Shown piece after piece: positions 28,273 to 37,713 of a stretch of DNA of 60,838 nucleotides. Each line of letters starts with the position of its first letter. Position 1 is the first letter of the stretch. The stretch is from contig QCQY01000007.1 in the NCBI GenBank assembly GCA_003209475.1, forward strand, positions 1 to 60,838, read 5' to 3'. The stretch is from Prochlorococcus sp. AG-459-B06 (GTDB lineage Bacteria; Cyanobacteriota; Cyanobacteriia; PCC-6307; Cyanobiaceae). Position numbers and translations under genes: made by a program. The notes beneath the pieces are model-generated. The model did not search any database and was not told the DNA's origin. It saw only the letters and a list, made by a program, of their open reading frames with translations.

Positions 28273-30432
28273 TTGTCTAAATATTTACTTGAGATAGGAA
28301 CAGAAGAGTTGCCCGCAAAATTTTCTCATTCTGTTCTAAAGCAATTTAAATCTCTAATAGAATTTGAATTGGATAAAAAGTTAATCAAATTCGAACATAT
28401 TGTTGTTACCTCCACACCAAGGAGGATAGTTCTACTTCTCGAAGGTTTAGTTGATTATGCAGAAGATAAGATAATAGAAAGAAAAGGGCCTAAAGCAAAT
28501 TCAGCTTATTTAAATGGATGTCCTACTAATGCTGCTTTTGGATTTGCTAATAGCTTAGATATAGATGTAGTTGAGCTAAAAATAAAAAATACAGATAAGG
28601 GTGATTTTGTATTTGGAAAGAAAATTGAGAAAGGACTATCAACAAAAATTTCTTTGTCTTCGATTATCCCAAAATTAGTAAAGAGTCTTCAAGGCCCTCG
28701 ATTTATGAAATGGGGGGCTGGGAATATAAAATTTTCAAGACCTATTAGATGGATTACCTCTATTTATAATGATGAAATTCTTGATTTTGAATTTGATGAA
28801 TGCGATCCAAAGATCAAAATAAGTAATAAAACGAAAAGTCATAGGCTAATCAATGAAGTTTTAGAAGTTCAGAATCCTGATGATTTTTTTGAATTATTGA
28901 AACGAAATAGAGTAATAGCTGTTCGAAAAGAAAGAAAAGAAAAAATTGAAAGTTTAATAAATCAAGTATCTAAATCTTTAAATCTGAAACCTGATCTTTC
29001 AGAAGGATTACTAAATGAACTAACTGATTTAGTTGAATGGCCAGACTTAATTATATGCAAATTTAGTGATGAATTTCTTGATCTTCCGGTTGAAGTTCTC
29101 TCAACAGTCATGAAAAGTCATCAGAGATACGTTCCTCTTTTATTGAAAAACAAAAATTTTTCTAAAATGGATTTAAGCTCTGAAAAAAATATTAGTACAA
29201 CTTTCTGCGTTATTTCAAATGGTCTTGAAGAATCAAATAATAATATTGCCAAAGGTAATGAGAAAGTATTAAAGGCAAGGTTTTCAGATGCAAAGTTTTT
29301 TGTAGAAAGTGACAAAAAAGTTGCTTCAATCGAAAGAAATGAAAAGCTTAAATCTGTTTCCTATTTGAAAGGATTTGGAAATATATTTCAGAGGGTAGAA
29401 AGGATAAAGGAAGTTACTAAAAAAATTCTTAAATTTTTAAATGATAAGTCTTTAGAAGAAAAAAAAATAATAGAAGCTGCTAAGTACTGTAAAAACGACT
29501 TATGTAGTGAAATTGTTTTCGAATTCCCTGAGCTGCAAGGAATAATGGGTGGTAAATATCTTAAATATGAGGGATTTAGTGAGGATGTTTGCTTAGCTGT
29601 CGCTGAACATTATTTACCTTCTTTTTATAAAGATGCTTTGCCCTCCACAAAATATGGTGCAATAGTTTCTATAGCAGATAAGGTCGAAACTTTAATAAGT
29701 ATATTTATATCTGGTAAACGTCCTAGTGGATCATCTGATCCTTATGCTTTAAGAAGAAATTTGAATGGAGTGATTAAAATTATTTGGGATTACGAACTTG
29801 ATTTACCTTTAGATAAATTATTCAACGAGCTTATTGATTTTTGGAAAATTGTATTTCCGAATTTAAACTTTTCAAGAGAAAAAGTATTTAATGATTTAGA
29901 TGAATTTTTAGTTCAAAGAATTGTTAGTCATCTAGACGAAATATCACTAAGTAAAGAATTAATAAAGGCCGTTTGCTTTTCTGATGAATTATCTCAAAAA
30001 AGAGCATTGAATATTGTTGATCTTAAAAATAGGATTAAATCTATTATGAATTTTAACGAAAAGGATAATTTTGTTGAAATCCAGAAGGTTATTACTAGGG
30101 TAAGCAAATTAGCAAATAATAGTGATCTTTCAAGAGACCTTCTCTCAACAAGTTATGTAAACACAAAACTTTTTGAAAAAGATTGTGAATTGAAAGTTTT
30201 TGAATTTATTGAAGAATTAGAAAAACTTTTTTCGGAAGGTTATTGCAATTATTTGGAACTTCTAAATTTGTTTGAGATTAATGTAAACACTATCGAGGAT
30301 TTATTTGATAATGAAAAGGGAGTCCTAATAATGTCAGAGGATTTAAAAATAAGAAATAATAGACTCAATTTGTTGAGCTTAATTAGAAATTATTCTCTAA
30401 AAATAGCCGACTTTACACTTTTGAACTCTTAA
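28273..30432 (+). CDS. glyS: Glycyl-tRNA synthetase beta subunit
   Basis: A 719-residue beta chain of the heterotetrameric bacterial glycyl-tRNA synthetase. It opens with the family start YLLEIGTEELPAKFS. It contains RWGAGNIKFSRPIRWI-type sequence (here KWGAGNIKFSRPIRWI), STVMKSHQRYVPL, and an HD-like region (GIMGGKYLKYEG). A DALR-like anticodon-binding C-terminus is also present. The catalytic alpha chain (glyQ) is encoded elsewhere. TTG at 28273 is the start; the family's N-terminal motif begins at once after it. It overlaps the convergent chlP by 20 bases. Confidence 0.96.
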   Translation: MSKYLLEIGTEELPAKFSHSVLKQFKSLIEFELDKKLIKFEHIVVTSTPRRIVLLLEGLVDYAEDKIIERKGPKANSAYLNGCPTNAAFGFANSLDIDVVELKIKNTDKGDFVFGKKIEKGLSTKISLSSIIPKLVKSLQGPRFMKWGAGNIKFSRPIRWITSIYNDEILDFEFDECDPKIKISNKTKSHRLINEVLEVQNPDDFFELLKRNRVIAVRKERKEKIESLINQVSKSLNLKPDLSEGLLNELTDLVEWPDLIICKFSDEFLDLPVEVLSTVMKSHQRYVPLLLKNKNFSKMDLSSEKNISTTFCVISNGLEESNNNIAKGNEKVLKARFSDAKFFVESDKKVASIERNEKLKSVSYLKGFGNIFQRVERIKEVTKKILKFLNDKSLEEKKIIEAAKYCKNDLCSEIVFEFPELQGIMGGKYLKYEGFSEDVCLAVAEHYLPSFYKDALPSTKYGAIVSIADKVETLISIFISGKRPSGSSDPYALRRNLNGVIKIIWDYELDLPLDKLFNELIDFWKIVFPNLNFSREKVFNDLDEFLVQRIVSHLDEISLSKELIKAVCFSDELSQKRALNIVDLKNRIKSIMNFNEKDNFVEIQKVITRVSKLANNSDLSRDLLSTSYVNTKLFEKDCELKVFEFIEELEKLFSEGYCNYLELLNLFEINVNTIEDLFDNEKGVLIMSEDLKIRNNRLNLLSLIRNYSLKIADFTLLNS

Positions 30433-31753
30433 CTTTAATGCCTCCCTTTATTGAATAATTTTTTAGCATTTTTTCTACTTCTTGATTTTCTCTAACAGCA
30501 CTATCAACGGGTTTATATTTTAAAGGTGCTAGGGCTTTCCCTCTTAAAATCGAACCAAGTGTAAGCATTGTAATTTTAAGTTGCTGTAATGGTTTCATGG
30601 AAACAACTCTTTTGTATAAGTAACTATCAAAAGTAAGTCTTTGTACATCCATGTCATCACACATCTCAACAAAGGCTTCTCTAGCAGAATCATTTCTGTA
30701 GAAAATATTTTGAAGGATTTCTAACACCTTATAAGTTGTGCCATATTTTTTATCCCATTTTTTAAGATAGTTTTTTAAATCTTTTTCTGATGGAATTACT
30801 TGACCGTTTTTTGATGCTTCAACAATTTCTTCAGCACACATTCTTCCGCTTTTTGCAGCAAAATAAATACCCTCTCCAGAACTTTTTGTAACATAACCAG
30901 CTGCATCACCAACCAATGCCATTCTCCCAACTACTCTTCTTGGCCTTGGATGCTCAGGAATAGGGTGAGCTTCTACCTTTATTACTTCACCATTAACTAG
31001 TCTTTTCTTTGCCCTATTTCTTACACCCTCTTGAAGTCCTTTAATTAATGACTGATTCTTTTGCATGGTTCCAGTGCCAACAGCAACATGATCATATTTA
31101 GGAAATACCCACCCATAAAAATCAGGAGAAACATCAGTTCCGACATACATTTCAGCAAGATCTTCGTAGTAACTCATTTCTTCTTTAGGCAATTTAATTC
31201 TTTCCTGAAATGCTATAGCAACTTTGTAATCCCCTGCATCCATTGCTTTTGCGACTCTGCTATTGGCTCCATCAGCTCCGACCAAAAGGTCAACAGTAAG
31301 CTCTTTGAGTTCCCCTTTTTTATCTCCATTCGTAAAATCTGAGTAGGAAAGCTTATATGGACCTTGATTATTATCGCCAGTATCAATAGAAGTAACTAAT
31401 CCATTTATTAATGTAGCACCAAGGTCTGATGCTCTGTTGCGCATAAAGGCATCCATAACTTCTCTTCTACACATCCCAATAAACTCATTATCACTTTTCC
31501 CGTAAACTTTATCTAAACTTATATCTACCTCTCTATTTGATGGAGATATCATTCTCATGTGCCTTACTTTTCTATCAATAATTGACTCAGGTAAATCAAA
31601 TTCTTCGACCATGCAAAGTGGAATTGCTCCTCCACATGGTTTTGCATTATCTAATTTTCTCTCGAAGAGCCAAGTTTTTATTCCAGCTTTAGCAAGTATT
31701 TCTGCCGCACATGAACCACTTGGACCTCCACCAATAACAGCTACCCTCAACAT
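30413..31753 (-). CDS. chlP: Geranylgeranyl diphosphate reductase
   Basis: A 446-residue FAD-dependent geranylgeranyl reductase. The N-terminal dinucleotide fold carries GGGPSGSCAAE at 8-18, followed by ERKLDNAKPCGGAIP and a second FAD motif GDAAGYVTKSSGEGIYFA near 285. ChlP reduces geranylgeranyl groups stepwise to phytyl for chlorophyll and tocopherol synthesis, at the thylakoid membrane. The last 20 bases overlap the glyS 3' end on the opposite strand. A TATACA/TATTAT-rich stretch precedes the start. Confidence 0.97.
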   Translation of the reverse strand: MLRVAVIGGGPSGSCAAEILAKAGIKTWLFERKLDNAKPCGGAIPLCMVEEFDLPESIIDRKVRHMRMISPSNREVDISLDKVYGKSDNEFIGMCRREVMDAFMRNRASDLGATLINGLVTSIDTGDNNQGPYKLSYSDFTNGDKKGELKELTVDLLVGADGANSRVAKAMDAGDYKVAIAFQERIKLPKEEMSYYEDLAEMYVGTDVSPDFYGWVFPKYDHVAVGTGTMQKNQSLIKGLQEGVRNRAKKRLVNGEVIKVEAHPIPEHPRPRRVVGRMALVGDAAGYVTKSSGEGIYFAAKSGRMCAEEIVEASKNGQVIPSEKDLKNYLKKWDKKYGTTYKVLEILQNIFYRNDSAREAFVEMCDDMDVQRLTFDSYLYKRVVSMKPLQQLKITMLTLGSILRGKALAPLKYKPVDSAVRENQEVEKMLKNYSIKGGIKVKSSKV

Positions 31754-31865
31754 ATGAAAAAAAATAATACTGTATATAAAAACTACATCTTTTTTGCTTA
31801 CAAAAGTGCATTTCTTAAAATAATAGTTAATATCGAAATATCTTTTCCAAATTAACTTCTAAATA

Positions 31866-32579
31866 TTGGAACTAAACAAAGATATCGATCAAATTGATAT
31901 ACCACATGCCAAAAGAACTTACCTAAATAACCCAAATTCAACATTATTAAAAAAATTATTAATTTTTTATCCATTTCTTTTTCTTATATTTTCTGTCGTT
32001 GGATTACGCTTTATTAGAAATGTAGGATTAATACCTCTTAATAATCTCAAATTTCAGGTTGAAAGAAATAATGGTGAGAGGATTTTAGGCCATCTTCCCT
32101 ATAACGAAACTCCTAAAGAGAAACTAGTTTTAATTGAGCCTAATATTATAGTTCATATGGATATGCGCGATTCTCTTCTAAAGATGAGAGAAGAAGCCAA
32201 AAAGGATGGGATATATTTGGTCTTCTTGAGTGGTTATAGATCAATAAATTTGCAAAACGATATCTTTTATTCTTTAAAATCTATTAGAAATCAAGAAGCG
32301 GCAGAAAGAGCTAGAGTTTCAGCTCCTCCAGGGTATTCTGAACATAGTACAGGTTTCGCAATCGATATTGGTGATGCTACTCAAAGAGAGACAGACTTTG
32401 AAACCCACTTCGAAAATACTGACGCCTTTAAATGGCTAATAAAAAATGCAGCTAAGTTTCACTTTAAGTTATCTTTTAACAAAGATAATAAATACATAGA
32501 TTACGAACCTTGGCATTGGAGATATGAGGGGTCAATTGAGGCATTAAAAGTTTTTGAAAGCTCAAATAGAAAATTATAA
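31866..32579 (+). CDS. D-alanyl-D-alanine carboxypeptidase, VanY/M15B family
   Basis: A 237-residue M15B peptidase. A transmembrane anchor lies at about residues 30-48 (KLLIFYPFLFLIFSVVGLRF), placing the catalytic domain outside the membrane. The substrate-binding SGYRS is at 122-126, zinc ligands H160 and D167 lie in SEHSTGFAID, and the C-terminal EPWHWRYEG holds the base and third ligand. It trims D-alanine from peptidoglycan stem peptides (D,D- or L,D-carboxypeptidase; which of the two is not certain). The start is TTG at 31866. It is divergent from chlP. Confidence 0.85.
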   Translation: MELNKDIDQIDIPHAKRTYLNNPNSTLLKKLLIFYPFLFLIFSVVGLRFIRNVGLIPLNNLKFQVERNNGERILGHLPYNETPKEKLVLIEPNIIVHMDMRDSLLKMREEAKKDGIYLVFLSGYRSINLQNDIFYSLKSIRNQEAAERARVSAPPGYSEHSTGFAIDIGDATQRETDFETHFENTDAFKWLIKNAAKFHFKLSFNKDNKYIDYEPWHWRYEGSIEALKVFESSNRKL

Positions 32580-32612
32580 ATCTAATTGATTAATATAATT
32601 ATTCAATTAGAT
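32580..32612 (+). terminator. AT-rich hairpin after the VanY-type gene
   Basis: ATCTAATTGA (32580-32589) and TCAATTAGAT (32603-32612) form a perfect 10-bp stem directly after the stop codon, followed by TATATTTTT. This has the form of an intrinsic terminator, though the stem is AT-rich and so weak. It separates the peptidase gene from typA. Confidence 0.45.
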
Positions 32613-32708
32613 TATATTTTTCAAAGTCTTAAAGAGAAAATTCTCATAATAAGCATACTTTGAGTTAGCCTTAACAAAGTCAATCTACTATTTATATAAA
32701 TTCTATAA

Positions 32709-34505
32709 ATGTCATCTTCGATAAAAGAAATTAGAAATGTTGCAATTATTGCTCACGTAGATCATGGGAAGACAACTCTTGTAGATGCATTGTTATCTCA
32801 ATCAGGAATATTTAGAGACAATGAAGTTATCCCTACATGTGTAATGGATTCAAATGATCTTGAAAGAGAAAGGGGGATAACAATTCTCTCAAAAAATACT
32901 GCAGTTAACTATAAAGATACCAGAATAAATATTATAGATACACCTGGACATGCTGATTTTGGAGGAGAAGTTGAAAGGGTTTTGGGAATGGTTGATGGTT
33001 GTTTGCTTATTGTTGATGCAAATGAGGGACCTATGCCTCAAACAAGATTTGTTTTAAAAAAAGCATTAGAAAAAGGACTTAGGCCTATAGTCTTTGTAAA
33101 TAAAATTGATAGACCCCGAGTAGTACCAGAAATAGCAATTGATAAGGTCCTTGATTTGTTTTTGGAATTAGGAGCTGATGATGATCAATGTGATTTCCCT
33201 TATCTTTTTGGGAGTGGCTTATCTGGTTTCGCAAAAGAAGAGATGGAATCTAATAGTGACAATATGATGCCTCTTTTTGAAGCTATTATCAGACACGTAC
33301 CTCCTCCAGTAGGTGACTTTAATAAGCCTCTTCAGCTACAAATAACTACTTTAGACTATTCTGATTTCTTAGGCAGAATAGTAATTGGAAAGATCCACAA
33401 TGGAACTATAAAAAATGGCCAACAGGCTAGTTTAATTAAAGAAAACGGAAAAACTATTAAAGGTAAGGTTAGTAAGCTTTTAGGATTTGAAGGATTACAA
33501 AGAATTGATATAAATGAAGCATTTGCAGGTGATATTGTTGCTGTTTCTGGTTTCGATGACGTCAATATTGGTGAGACCATAGCATGTCCCGATTCTCCTC
33601 ATCCTCTTCCATTAATCAAAGTTGATGAACCTACTTTAAATATGACTTTTGTTGTAAATGATTCACCATTCGCGGGAAAGGAAGGGAAATTTGTTACTAG
33701 TAGACAATTAAAAAATAGATTGGAGAGAGAACTTTTAACAAATGTTGCCTTGAGAGTAGAAGAAACTGATTCTCCTGATAGGTTCTCAGTTTCAGGGAGA
33801 GGAGAATTACATCTAGGGATATTGATTGAAACTATGAGAAGAGAGGGTTTTGAGTTTCAAATCTCACAACCTCAAGTAATTTTCAGAGAAATTGATAGTG
33901 TTGAATGTGAGCCCTTAGAGACTTTGGTTTTAGATGTACCTGAAGTATCTGTAGGTTCTTGCATCGAAAAACTTGGATCTAGAAAGGCAGAGATGAAAAA
34001 CATGCAGACAAGTTCAGATGGTAGAACTCAATTAGAATTTCTTGTTCCATCAAGAGGATTAATTGGATTTCGCGGTGAATTTGTAAGGATAACCAGAGGT
34101 GAAGGTATTATGAGTCATTCGTTTTATGAATATAAACCTAAAACAGGAGACTTTGAAACCAGAAGGAATGGTGTTCTTATAGCTTTTGAGGAAGGTGTAG
34201 CCACATTTTATGCTTTAAAGAATGCTGAAGATAGAGGAGTCTATTTTATTAAACCTGGAGTTAAAGTTTATAAAGGAATGATAATTGGAGAGAATAATCG
34301 ACCTCAAGATCTTGAGTTGAATATATGTAAAACTAAGCAGTTGACTAATATGAGATCTGCAGGGGCAGAAGAACTTGATACTTTACAGTCACCTGTCGAT
34401 ATTACCCTTGAAAGAGCACTCGAATATATTGGTCCAGATGAAATGCTAGAGGTAACACCTGATTCAATAAGAATGAGAAAAATAAAAAAAAAGAAAAAAA
34501 ATTAG
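32709..34505 (+). CDS. typA: Ribosome-associated GTPase TypA/BipA
   Basis: A 598-residue translational GTPase. G-motifs: [10 protein letters not shown] (15-24), the switch I region [15 protein letters not shown] near 77, and NKID near 131. EF-G-like domains follow, and the C-terminal BipA-specific domain includes [12 protein letters not shown]. TypA binds ribosomes and is needed under stress and for 50S assembly. The protein ends in a Lys-rich tail (RKIKKKKKN). It begins a run of same-strand genes through ccsA. Confidence 0.96.
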   Translation: MSSSIKEIRNVAIIAHVDHGKTTLVDALLSQSGIFRDNEVIPTCVMDSNDLERERGITILSKNTAVNYKDTRINIIDTPGHADFGGEVERVLGMVDGCLLIVDANEGPMPQTRFVLKKALEKGLRPIVFVNKIDRPRVVPEIAIDKVLDLFLELGADDDQCDFPYLFGSGLSGFAKEEMESNSDNMMPLFEAIIRHVPPPVGDFNKPLQLQITTLDYSDFLGRIVIGKIHNGTIKNGQQASLIKENGKTIKGKVSKLLGFEGLQRIDINEAFAGDIVAVSGFDDVNIGETIACPDSPHPLPLIKVDEPTLNMTFVVNDSPFAGKEGKFVTSRQLKNRLERELLTNVALRVEETDSPDRFSVSGRGELHLGILIETMRREGFEFQISQPQVIFREIDSVECEPLETLVLDVPEVSVGSCIEKLGSRKAEMKNMQTSSDGRTQLEFLVPSRGLIGFRGEFVRITRGEGIMSHSFYEYKPKTGDFETRRNGVLIAFEEGVATFYALKNAEDRGVYFIKPGVKVYKGMIIGENNRPQDLELNICKTKQLTNMRSAGAEELDTLQSPVDITLERALEYIGPDEMLEVTPDSIRMRKIKKKKKN

Positions 34506-34516
34506 TAATTGGTTTA

Positions 34517-34885
34517 ATGAACGAAGAAAGTACAAAAAGTTTTCAAGTTTCCCTTTTTACAGCTTTAAATCTTTTTAACAATCATGAATGGTATGAGGCT
34601 CATGATGCTTTTGAAGAAATATGGAATTCCGTAGATGGTGACGAAAGACAAGTTATTCAAGGAATTTTACAAGTATCTGTTTCTCAGTTTCACTTAAGTA
34701 AAGGTAATTTAAATGGAGCTACTATTTTGCTCGGAGAGGGTTTAGGCAGAATAAAAACTAGAACCAAGATTGATTTAGGTATTGATCTTGAATCCTTCTG
34801 CCAATGTTTGGAAGATTTATTAAGGAAATTACAATATAAAGAACTATTAAACGAGAATGATAAGCCTTTTTTGAAACCTCTTTGA
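34517..34885 (+). CDS. DUF309 family protein
   Basis: A 122-residue all-helical protein with the DUF309 signature: HEWYEAHDAFEEIW at residues 24-37, then QGILQVSVSQFHLSKGN at 55-71 and an LL-GEGL segment. DUF309 proteins are widespread in cyanobacteria and plastids, and their role is not established. The conserved His/Glu residues (HExxEAHDxxE) look like a ligand or metal site. It follows typA by 11 bases, and its TGA overlaps the ATG of the next mini-ORF. Confidence 0.85.
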   Translation: MNEESTKSFQVSLFTALNLFNNHEWYEAHDAFEEIWNSVDGDERQVIQGILQVSVSQFHLSKGNLNGATILLGEGLGRIKTRTKIDLGIDLESFCQCLEDLLRKLQYKELLNENDKPFLKPL

Positions 34886-34977
34886 TGAATATATCTTTAT
34901 CTTCAATTAAATTATTATTATCTATTTCATTTTTTTTTCAAGAAAATAAGAAAACTAATCGATCTCAAGGAAAATGA
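34885..34977 (+). CDS. 30-codon mini-ORF coupled to DUF309 and lptB; possible LptA remnant
   Basis: The ATG overlaps the DUF309 stop (TGATG) and its own TGA overlaps the lptB start (ATGA). The 30-residue product has a signal-peptide-like hydrophobic stretch (SSIKLLLSISFFF) and a polar end (QENKKTNRSQGK). LptB normally works with a periplasmic LptA/OstA-like protein whose gene often sits just before lptB. A start-to-stop frame with only a signal and a tail, exactly bounded by both neighbours, suggests either an internal deletion of such a gene or a genuine small peptide. Both readings are inference. Confidence 0.4.
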   Translation: MNISLSSIKLLLSISFFFQENKKTNRSQGK

Positions 34978-35702
34978 ACCTAAAGATTCATAATATATCC
35001 CTTTCAATTAAAGGAAGATTAATCGTAAATGATGTTTCCATAACTGTTAATCCAGGGGAAGTTGTAGGTTTGATGGGACCTAATGGTGCTGGGAAAACTA
35101 CAACTTTTAATCTTGCAGTTGGGAATATAAAACCAGATAAAGGCAAAATTTTAATGAATGGGAAAAATATAACCAATCTTCCTCTCCCAATTAGATCAAG
35201 ACTTGGGTTAGGGTACTTAACTCAGGAAGCGAGTATATTTAGAGACCTCACTGTTAAGGATAATATAGATTTGGCTTTACAAAATTCATCTTATAGTAGA
35301 GCAGCGATAAGAAATAGAAGAGAACAATTAATTAATGAATTTAATTTGAATAACTTTGTAGATAATTATGGTTATCAACTTTCAGGAGGAGAGAGGAGGA
35401 GGTGTGAAATAGCTAGGGCTCTCACTGTAGGTAGAAAAGGACCTAAATATTTGTTATTGGACGAACCTTTTGCTGGGATCGATCCTTTAGCTGTTAATGA
35501 TCTAAAGAAACTAATTCTTAAATTAAGTAGTGATGGGGTGGGGATTCTCATTACAGATCATAATGTGAGGGAAACCCTTCTAATTACCAAGAAATCATAT
35601 GTATTAAGTGAAGGAAAAATTTTAGCTAACGGTTCATCAAGTGAATTGGCTGATAATCCAATAGTCAAGAAGTATTATCTAGGAGATAATTTCAAACTTT
35701 GA
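34974..35702 (+). CDS. lptB: LptB-type ABC transporter ATPase (lipopolysaccharide export)
   Basis: A 242-residue ABC ATPase of the LptB/LivG-like group. Walker A GPNGAGKT is at residues 35-42, the signature LSGGERRRCE near 136 and Walker B LLLDEPFAGIDP near 161. The switch region (LITDHNVRETL) is also present. LptB powers transfer of LPS from the inner to the outer membrane with LptF/G and LptC/A. The presence of lpxD at 57.3 kb shows that the organism makes lipid A-like molecules. No permease gene is next to it here. The start sits in an ATGA overlap with the mini-ORF. Confidence 0.9.
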   Translation: MNLKIHNISLSIKGRLIVNDVSITVNPGEVVGLMGPNGAGKTTTFNLAVGNIKPDKGKILMNGKNITNLPLPIRSRLGLGYLTQEASIFRDLTVKDNIDLALQNSSYSRAAIRNRREQLINEFNLNNFVDNYGYQLSGGERRRCEIARALTVGRKGPKYLLLDEPFAGIDPLAVNDLKKLILKLSSDGVGILITDHNVRETLLITKKSYVLSEGKILANGSSSELADNPIVKKYYLGDNFKL

Positions 35703-35816
35703 AATGCTTTTAAAAAAGTAAATTAAAACTTTATTATTAAAGATTTACTCATATAAGAATGATTTTAACTATTATTTGTTTGTCATTGAATGTTAAAACT
35801 TGAGAAATTCCTAGAA

Positions 35817-36746
35817 ATGATACTAGATAATTTTTTTAAAAATTTAATATATGAACCGGTTTCAGTTTTAGGTCTTTTAGTTTTTTATTTTTTATTAATT
35901 AACTTAACAATATCTTTGGGTGCAGTTTTTAAAAAAAAGTCTTCCTCTGCTGTAAGACTTATCACGATTTTAGTGAACTTATTAATAACATTACAATTAC
36001 TTTTTAGATGGTCAATTTCTGGGCACTTTCCTATTAGCAATTTGTATGAATCTCTTTATTTCCTTACTTGGGGTATCACATTAGGTCAACTATTGGTTGA
36101 GAGAGAATACCATGCTCCAATAATTCCCACAATTGCTATACCTATTGAGTTACTGACTGTTGCTTTTGCTTGTTTTGTTTTACCTGAGGATTTGAAATTA
36201 TCATCCAACTTAGTTCCAGCTTTAAGGTCTAGTTGGTTAGTAATGCATGTTAGCGTCGTAATGCTTAGTTATGCAGCATTAATAATAGGTTCTTTACTTT
36301 CAATGTCCGTTTTGTTTATTAATAAAAATAAGCCGCTTCAAATCAGAAGTAGTTCTACAGGTATAGGAGGATTTAAACTTTCAGATAGCTATCCTGTTCA
36401 TGATTTAGTTGAACCTATTGAATTTTCTCATTCAGAAGAATTAGATACATTAAGTTATCGTTCTATATTAGTAGGTTTTGTTCTTTTGACTCTCGGTTTA
36501 ATTTCAGGTGCAGTTTGGGCTAATGAGGCCTGGGGCACATGGTGGAGCTGGGATCCAAAAGAAACATGGGCATTTATCTCATGGTTGTTTTATGCCGCTT
36601 ATCTGCATATGAGAATAAGCAAAGGTTGGCAAGGACGAAAACCAGCATTTTTAGCTTCTACAGGCTTTTTAGTTGTTTTAGTATGTTATTTAGGAGTTAA
36701 TTTTTTAGGAATAGGGTTGCATAGTTATGGATGGATATTTGGGTGA
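35817..36746 (+). CDS. ccsA: Cytochrome c biogenesis protein CcsA
   Basis: An integral membrane heme-handling protein of System II cytochrome c maturation. The tryptophan-rich heme motif (EAWGTWWSWDPKETWAF) is near residue 240. Conserved histidines lie in the helices, including MHVSV near 145 and the C-terminal GLHSYGW. I chose ATG 35817 (309 residues), the family's usual start; an ATG at 35790 would add nine residues. CcsA with Ccs1 delivers heme to apocytochromes c such as cytochrome f and c6 in the thylakoid lumen. Confidence 0.95.
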   Translation: MILDNFFKNLIYEPVSVLGLLVFYFLLINLTISLGAVFKKKSSSAVRLITILVNLLITLQLLFRWSISGHFPISNLYESLYFLTWGITLGQLLVEREYHAPIIPTIAIPIELLTVAFACFVLPEDLKLSSNLVPALRSSWLVMHVSVVMLSYAALIIGSLLSMSVLFINKNKPLQIRSSSTGIGGFKLSDSYPVHDLVEPIEFSHSEELDTLSYRSILVGFVLLTLGLISGAVWANEAWGTWWSWDPKETWAFISWLFYAAYLHMRISKGWQGRKPAFLASTGFLVVLVCYLGVNFLGIGLHSYGWIFG

Positions 36747-36767
36747 TTTCTTAATCATCCATAATAT

Positions 36768-37526
36768 TTATTGAGGTTCTGAAAGAACATTCCCTTTTTG
36801 TGCTTCTTGTGCAACTTTTCTCAAGTCATCACATCCTTCTTTTAATGTTGGGTAAGCAAACATTCCACTACCTGCAATAAAACAATTAGCACCAGCATCG
36901 GCACATTGTGAAATAGTCCAATTTGCTTTTATCCCCCCATCAACTTCAATATCGACATTTAAGTTTTTTTCGATAATAAAGTTTCTTATTTCTCTGATTT
37001 TATTAAGCATTGTTGGTATGTAAGCTTGTCCTCCAAAGCCTGGATTAACTGTCATAACCAAAACATGATCAACCATATCCATAATGTTTTTAATCATTTC
37101 AAAAGGAGTATGGGGGTTTAATGCAACAGAAGGAGATCCTCCTAGATCTTTTATTCTTCCGAGAACTCTATGCAAATGAATATTTGCTTCGGCATGGGCT
37201 ATTACTACTCCTGGTTCACCATTCACTCCTTTTGTGGCTTCTACATAAGATTCAAGCATTGTTTCACAGTTGTATTGACTCACCATTAATTGAGTTTCAA
37301 AAGGGACAATGCAATATTTCCTGCATGCTGCAATCATTTCAGGACCGAATGTAAGATTTGGTACGAAATTCCCATCCATTACATCAAATTGAATTCTATC
37401 AACCCCAGCTTCCTCGAGCTCTTTCACACATGCCCCCATATTTGCCCAATCTGCTGGTAAAACTGAAGGAATTATTTGAATTGGTCTATTAACACCAGCT
37501 AAAATTGTTTGATTTGACTCAGTCAT
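36768..37526 (-). CDS. rpe: Ribulose-phosphate 3-epimerase
   Basis: A 252-residue TIM-barrel epimerase. It has the N-terminal IQIIPSVLPADWANMG, the metal-binding FDVMDGNFVPN near residues 47-57, HAEAN, VMTVNPGFGGQ near 160, and DGGI near 200. It interconverts ribulose-5-phosphate and xylulose-5-phosphate in the Calvin cycle and pentose phosphate pathway. About 15 residues precede the usual family start, as in other cyanobacteria. It is divergent from glpX with 187 bases between. Confidence 0.97.
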   Translation of the reverse strand: MTESNQTILAGVNRPIQIIPSVLPADWANMGACVKELEEAGVDRIQFDVMDGNFVPNLTFGPEMIAACRKYCIVPFETQLMVSQYNCETMLESYVEATKGVNGEPGVVIAHAEANIHLHRVLGRIKDLGGSPSVALNPHTPFEMIKNIMDMVDHVLVMTVNPGFGGQAYIPTMLNKIREIRNFIIEKNLNVDIEVDGGIKANWTISQCADAGANCFIAGSGMFAYPTLKEGCDDLRKVAQEAQKGNVLSEPQ

Positions 37527-37560
37527 TTAATTTTGAAAATATTTAATAAAGATACTATAT

Positions 37561-37662
37561 TTAGTTGTTTATTCCTAATTTCAAGTCATGGCCTGATAAA
37601 GTATCAGCTGTAAAGAGTAAAAAAAAGCTTACTAGCATAATAATTCTTATAAAAAATGACAT
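37561..37662 (-). CDS. Candidate 33-residue peptide with signal-like segment
   Basis: A frame from ATG at 37662 to TAA at 37561 within the rpe-glpX interval codes for 33 residues, MSFFIRIIMLVSFFLLFTAD followed by a polar tail (TLSGHDLKLGINN). It looks like a signal anchor with a short external tail. It is upstream of rpe on the same strand, 34 bases before the rpe ATG. Chance is possible in AT-rich DNA, and comparison with related strains would settle it. Confidence 0.35.
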   Translation of the reverse strand: MSFFIRIIMLVSFFLLFTADTLSGHDLKLGINN

Positions 37663-37713
37663 TTTTTATGAGATCATACTCAAAACCTTAAAGAAAATCC
37701 TCAAAATTTAATT

